A model generated the notes under the pieces. That model did not search any database and was not told the DNA's origin. It was given only the letters and a program-made list of their open reading frames with translations. 64,000 nucleotides of DNA from an uncultured Lysobacter sp. GTDB taxonomy: Bacteria > Pseudomonadota > Gammaproteobacteria > Xanthomonadales > Xanthomonadaceae. Of the stretch, positions 62,092 to 64,000 are shown piece by piece (positions within the stretch are counted from its first letter, which is position 1; the number at the start of each line of letters is the position of its first letter). The stretch spans positions 27,843-91,842 of the forward strand of contig CAMLID010000007.1 of the NCBI GenBank assembly GCA_946480055.1, written 5' to 3'. The position numbers and the translations under genes were made by a program.

Positions 62092-62829
62092 TCAGTGCGA
62101 GAGTTGCGCGACTTCGGTCTCGCTCAGCATCCGCCACTGGCCTTTGCCGAGCTCGCCCAGCGCCAGTTCGCCGATCGCGACCCGCAGCAGCCGCAGCACG
62201 CCGATGTCGAACGCGGCCAGCAGGCGCCGGATCTGACGGTTGCGGCCTTCGTCCAGCACGATCTCCAGCCAGGCGTTCTTCTCGCCGCTGCGCAGCAGGC
62301 GCGCCGACTTGGCGCGCAGCGGCTCGCCGTCCTCGACCACGCCGGCGACCAGGGCCGCGAGCGCGTCGGCGCCGGGGATGGTGTCGATCTGGACGTGGTA
62401 GGTCTTATCCGGACCGTGCTCGGGGTCGGTGATGCGGGCGGCCCACTCGGGGTCGTTGCAGAACAGCAGCAGACCTTCGCTGGCCTGGTCCAGGCGCCCG
62501 ACCGGGGCCAGCCACGGCAGCGGCGCGCCCTGCCATTGGGCGCCGTCGAGGCAGCGGTAGACGGTGTCGCGGCCGCGTTCGTCGCGGGCGGTGGTGACCA
62601 GGCCGCGCGGCTTGTTGAGCATCAGGTACAGGCGCGCGGCCTGGTCGATGTCGCGGCCGTCGACGGCGATGCGCTGGCGGCCGCGCTGAATGGGGAATTC
62701 GGGGTCGCGCACCACCCGCCCGTCGACCGCGACCCGGCCGGCGGCGATCCAGCGCGTGGCTTCGGTGCGCGAGCACAGGCCCTGCTTTGACAGCACGCGG
62801 GCGAGGCCGTGACGGGGTATGGCGGTCAT
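62092..62829 (-). CDS. rRNA pseudouridine synthase, RsuA/RluB/E/F family
   Basis: A 245-aa enzyme that isomerises uridine in ribosomal RNA. Residues 6-52 form an S4 domain (RVLSKQGLCSRTEATRWIAA). The catalytic domain has GRLDQASEGLLLF with Asp114, and RNRQIRRLLAAFDIGVLRL in the C-terminal part. The subgroup (RsuA, RluB, RluE or RluF) cannot be fixed from the sequence alone. It lies between the two paralogous secreted proteins on the same strand. Confidence 0.92.
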   Translation of the reverse strand: MTAIPRHGLARVLSKQGLCSRTEATRWIAAGRVAVDGRVVRDPEFPIQRGRQRIAVDGRDIDQAARLYLMLNKPRGLVTTARDERGRDTVYRCLDGAQWQGAPLPWLAPVGRLDQASEGLLLFCNDPEWAARITDPEHGPDKTYHVQIDTIPGADALAALVAGVVEDGEPLRAKSARLLRSGEKNAWLEIVLDEGRNRQIRRLLAAFDIGVLRLLRVAIGELALGELGKGQWRMLSETEVAQLSH

Positions 62830-62902
62830 GACGAAGGCCGCGCGCGCGGCGCGGCCGGGATGTGGTGGATGGCGCGAAGAACGCGGCGCGACAGTGCGGC
62901 GC

Positions 62903-63418
62903 TTACTTCTTCTTGCCCTTCTTCTCGTCCTTGGGCGCTTCGACCACCGGGGCCGGCGGCGGCGTCGCGGGCGCCGAGCCCGGCGCGCCCTTGGCCACGC
63001 GCACGCCCTTGGCCTTCATCCAGGCGCTGAATTCGTCGGCGGTCATGCGCTTGCCGTTCTGGCTCATGTCGAAGCGCCAAGGGGTGTTGTCGAACTGGGT
63101 CTTGGGCTTGTAGGCGGCCGGATCGTTCGAACTCGGCATGCCGCTGGCGGCGGGCTTGGCGTTGGCCAGGTTGCAGCCGTCGATGCGCATGCGCAGCAGC
63201 ACGCGGTCCACCGACAGGGATTCGTCGAAGGCCTGCGAGAGCACGCCGGTCGGCGAGCCCAGCTGGTACGAGGGAGCGACCAGTTCCGGCGCGACCGGGG
63301 CGATCACGGTGGGCTGCACCGGCAGCGCGGGCACGGAGATCGCGCCGCAGTTGCCGACGTCGGCTTGGGCGATCGTTGCGATCAACAGCAGCGGCGCTGC
63401 GACTAGGACACGATGCAT
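62903..63418 (-). CDS. Secreted protein with shared C-terminal module, copy 2
   Basis: A 171-aa exported protein. Signal peptide residues 1-19 (IAQAD). The N-terminal domain (about 20-95) has two Cys and is unrelated to copy 1. Residues about 100-147 (AAYKPKTQFDNTPWRF, then NGKRMTADEFSAWMKAKGVR) match copy 1 closely, followed by a Pro/Lys-rich tail ending KKGKKK. The ribosome site AGGAG is strong. The shared module may be an anchor or interaction domain. It ends 73 bp before the pseudouridine synthase gene. Confidence 0.75.
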   Translation of the reverse strand: MHRVLVAAPLLLIATIAQADVGNCGAISVPALPVQPTVIAPVAPELVAPSYQLGSPTGVLSQAFDESLSVDRVLLRMRIDGCNLANAKPAASGMPSSNDPAAYKPKTQFDNTPWRFDMSQNGKRMTADEFSAWMKAKGVRVAKGAPGSAPATPPPAPVVEAPKDEKKGKKK

Positions 63419-63586
63419 GGCGAACTCCTCCCGGTCTGGCTGTAGCGATGTCCCGACAGGATCCGGACACGACTGAGGCAGTGTAGGCGCGGGGGACTGA
63501 TCGGACAACCGCAGCATCGTTCACAAGCCGTCGTTCCGCCGCTGCGATCACGTTTCCGCCGCTGCGCCTGCCGCACGCGCAAAAAA

Positions 63587-63615
63587 ACGAAGCCCGGCGC
63601 TAGGCCGGGCTTCGT
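63587..63615 (-). terminator. Terminator of the OmpA-family gene
   Basis: A 12-bp stem ACGAAGCCCGGC / GCCGGGCTTCGT with a 5-base loop, followed on the minus strand by TTTTTTTGCG. Textbook intrinsic terminator. Confidence 0.92.
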
Positions 63616-63650
63616 GGTGTTGCTTTCGGGTCCCGAGGGGCCCGTCGTCC

Positions 63651-64000
63651 TTAGTTCTGGACGTTCAGCTCGGTGCGGCGGTTCTTCTCGCTCTTGCACG
63701 CCGGGAACGCCTGACCCAGGTCTTCCAGCGGACGGCTCTCGCCATAGCCGTTCGGACCCGACAGACGAGCGGCATCGACGCCGTTGCTGGTCAGGTAGTC
63801 GTAGGCGGCGCGAGCGCGACGCTCGGACAGCTTCTGGTTGTACGCGTCCTTACCGCACTGGTCGGTGTGGCCAGCCACTTCGACCTTCAGTTCCGGATAG
63901 CGCTTCAGGATCTCGGCGGCTTCGTTCAGGATCGTCACCGCGTCAGGACGCAGCGTGGCCTTGTCGAAGTCGAAGTTGACGCCCTTCAGGTCGATCGAGA
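63651..64000 (-). CDS. OmpA-family outer-membrane protein, C-terminal part
   Basis: The frame runs off the right edge of the window, so the start is missing. The visible part is an OmpA-like peptidoglycan-binding domain: GVNFDFDKATLRPDA at the beginning, VEVAGHTDQCG, LSERRARAAYDYL, NGYGESRP and the end KNRRTELNVQN. Asp and Arg residues that bind diaminopimelate are present. A Cys pair (DQCGKD and PACKSEK) fits Xanthomonad OmpA proteins with a disulfide. It is followed by a strong terminator. Confidence 0.93.
   Translation of the reverse strand, partial: SIDLKGVNFDFDKATLRPDAVTILNEAAEILKRYPELKVEVAGHTDQCGKDAYNQKLSERRARAAYDYLTSNGVDAARLSGPNGYGESRPLEDLGQAFPACKSEKNRRTELNVQN

Overview
The window is high-GC DNA (my estimate is close to 70%) from a Lysobacter-like member of the Xanthomonadaceae. 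Four things point there: two S46 exopeptidases whose catalytic residue numbers match those of Pseudoxanthomonas DAP BII, abundant TonB receptors, secreted small peptides, and many GTAG-type palindromic repeats of the kind seen in Xanthomonas, Stenotrophomonas and Lysobacter. I see no prophage, insertion sequence, CRISPR array, rRNA or tRNA. The window holds about 55 protein genes.

Layout. 0-6.4 kb is lipid related: a desaturase-like protein plus a START/SRPBCC membrane protein, an ECF sigma factor with a membrane partner, an ArsR/SdpR-type repressor, a small membrane protein and a second fatty acid desaturase. Two promoters here share an almost identical 20-bp AT-rich operator. 6.5-17 kb holds a GIY-YIG protein, a composite repeat block, an enoyl-thioester reductase, an S4 protein, a CPBP protease, a CsgG-like secreted protein behind a structured terminated leader, a RecF/OLD-like ATPase, a lipoprotein and a MATE pump. 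17.5-30 kb carries the histidine degradation genes hutU, hutF and hutI, a TetR regulator, an ectonucleotide phosphodiesterase, a chagasin-type inhibitor, the alkylation repair pair (Ada-AlkA fusion and Ogt) and an M19 dipeptidase.

30-38.6 kb starts with a second copy of the composite repeat. It continues with a Thx-like basic protein, a zinc module (MerC-like protein, ZnuD-like receptor, Zur box, zur), a MarR-MFS operon, gltX and lpxH. 38.6-53 kb holds another TonB receptor, a PI-PLC/ricin-lectin protein, and the minus-strand block serA, histidine phosphatase, folC, DUF2167, dedD-like (double SPOR), cvpA, purF and DUF455. This extends the classical folC-dedD-cvpA-purF order. 52.4-60.3 kb holds two tandem small secreted proteins, two S46 dipeptidyl-peptidases and the threonine-to-glycine pair tdh-kbl. 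60.4 kb to the end holds an unknown Gln/Met-rich secreted protein, two secreted proteins sharing a C-terminal module on either side of an rRNA pseudouridine synthase, and the 3' part of an OmpA-family gene.

How it works together: several systems serve growth on protein and peptides. S46 peptidases and the M19 dipeptidase release dipeptides and amino acids; hut and tdh/kbl degrade histidine and threonine. The zinc genes form a recognisable Zur regulon. The most unusual items are the ArsR-linked lipid operator pair, the structured terminated RNA before the CsgG-like gene, the composite repeat present twice, a set of genes whose -10 box lies 5-7 nt before the ATG (probable leaderless mRNAs), and the paired secreted proteins with a shared uncharacterised C-terminal module and a G9 tract.
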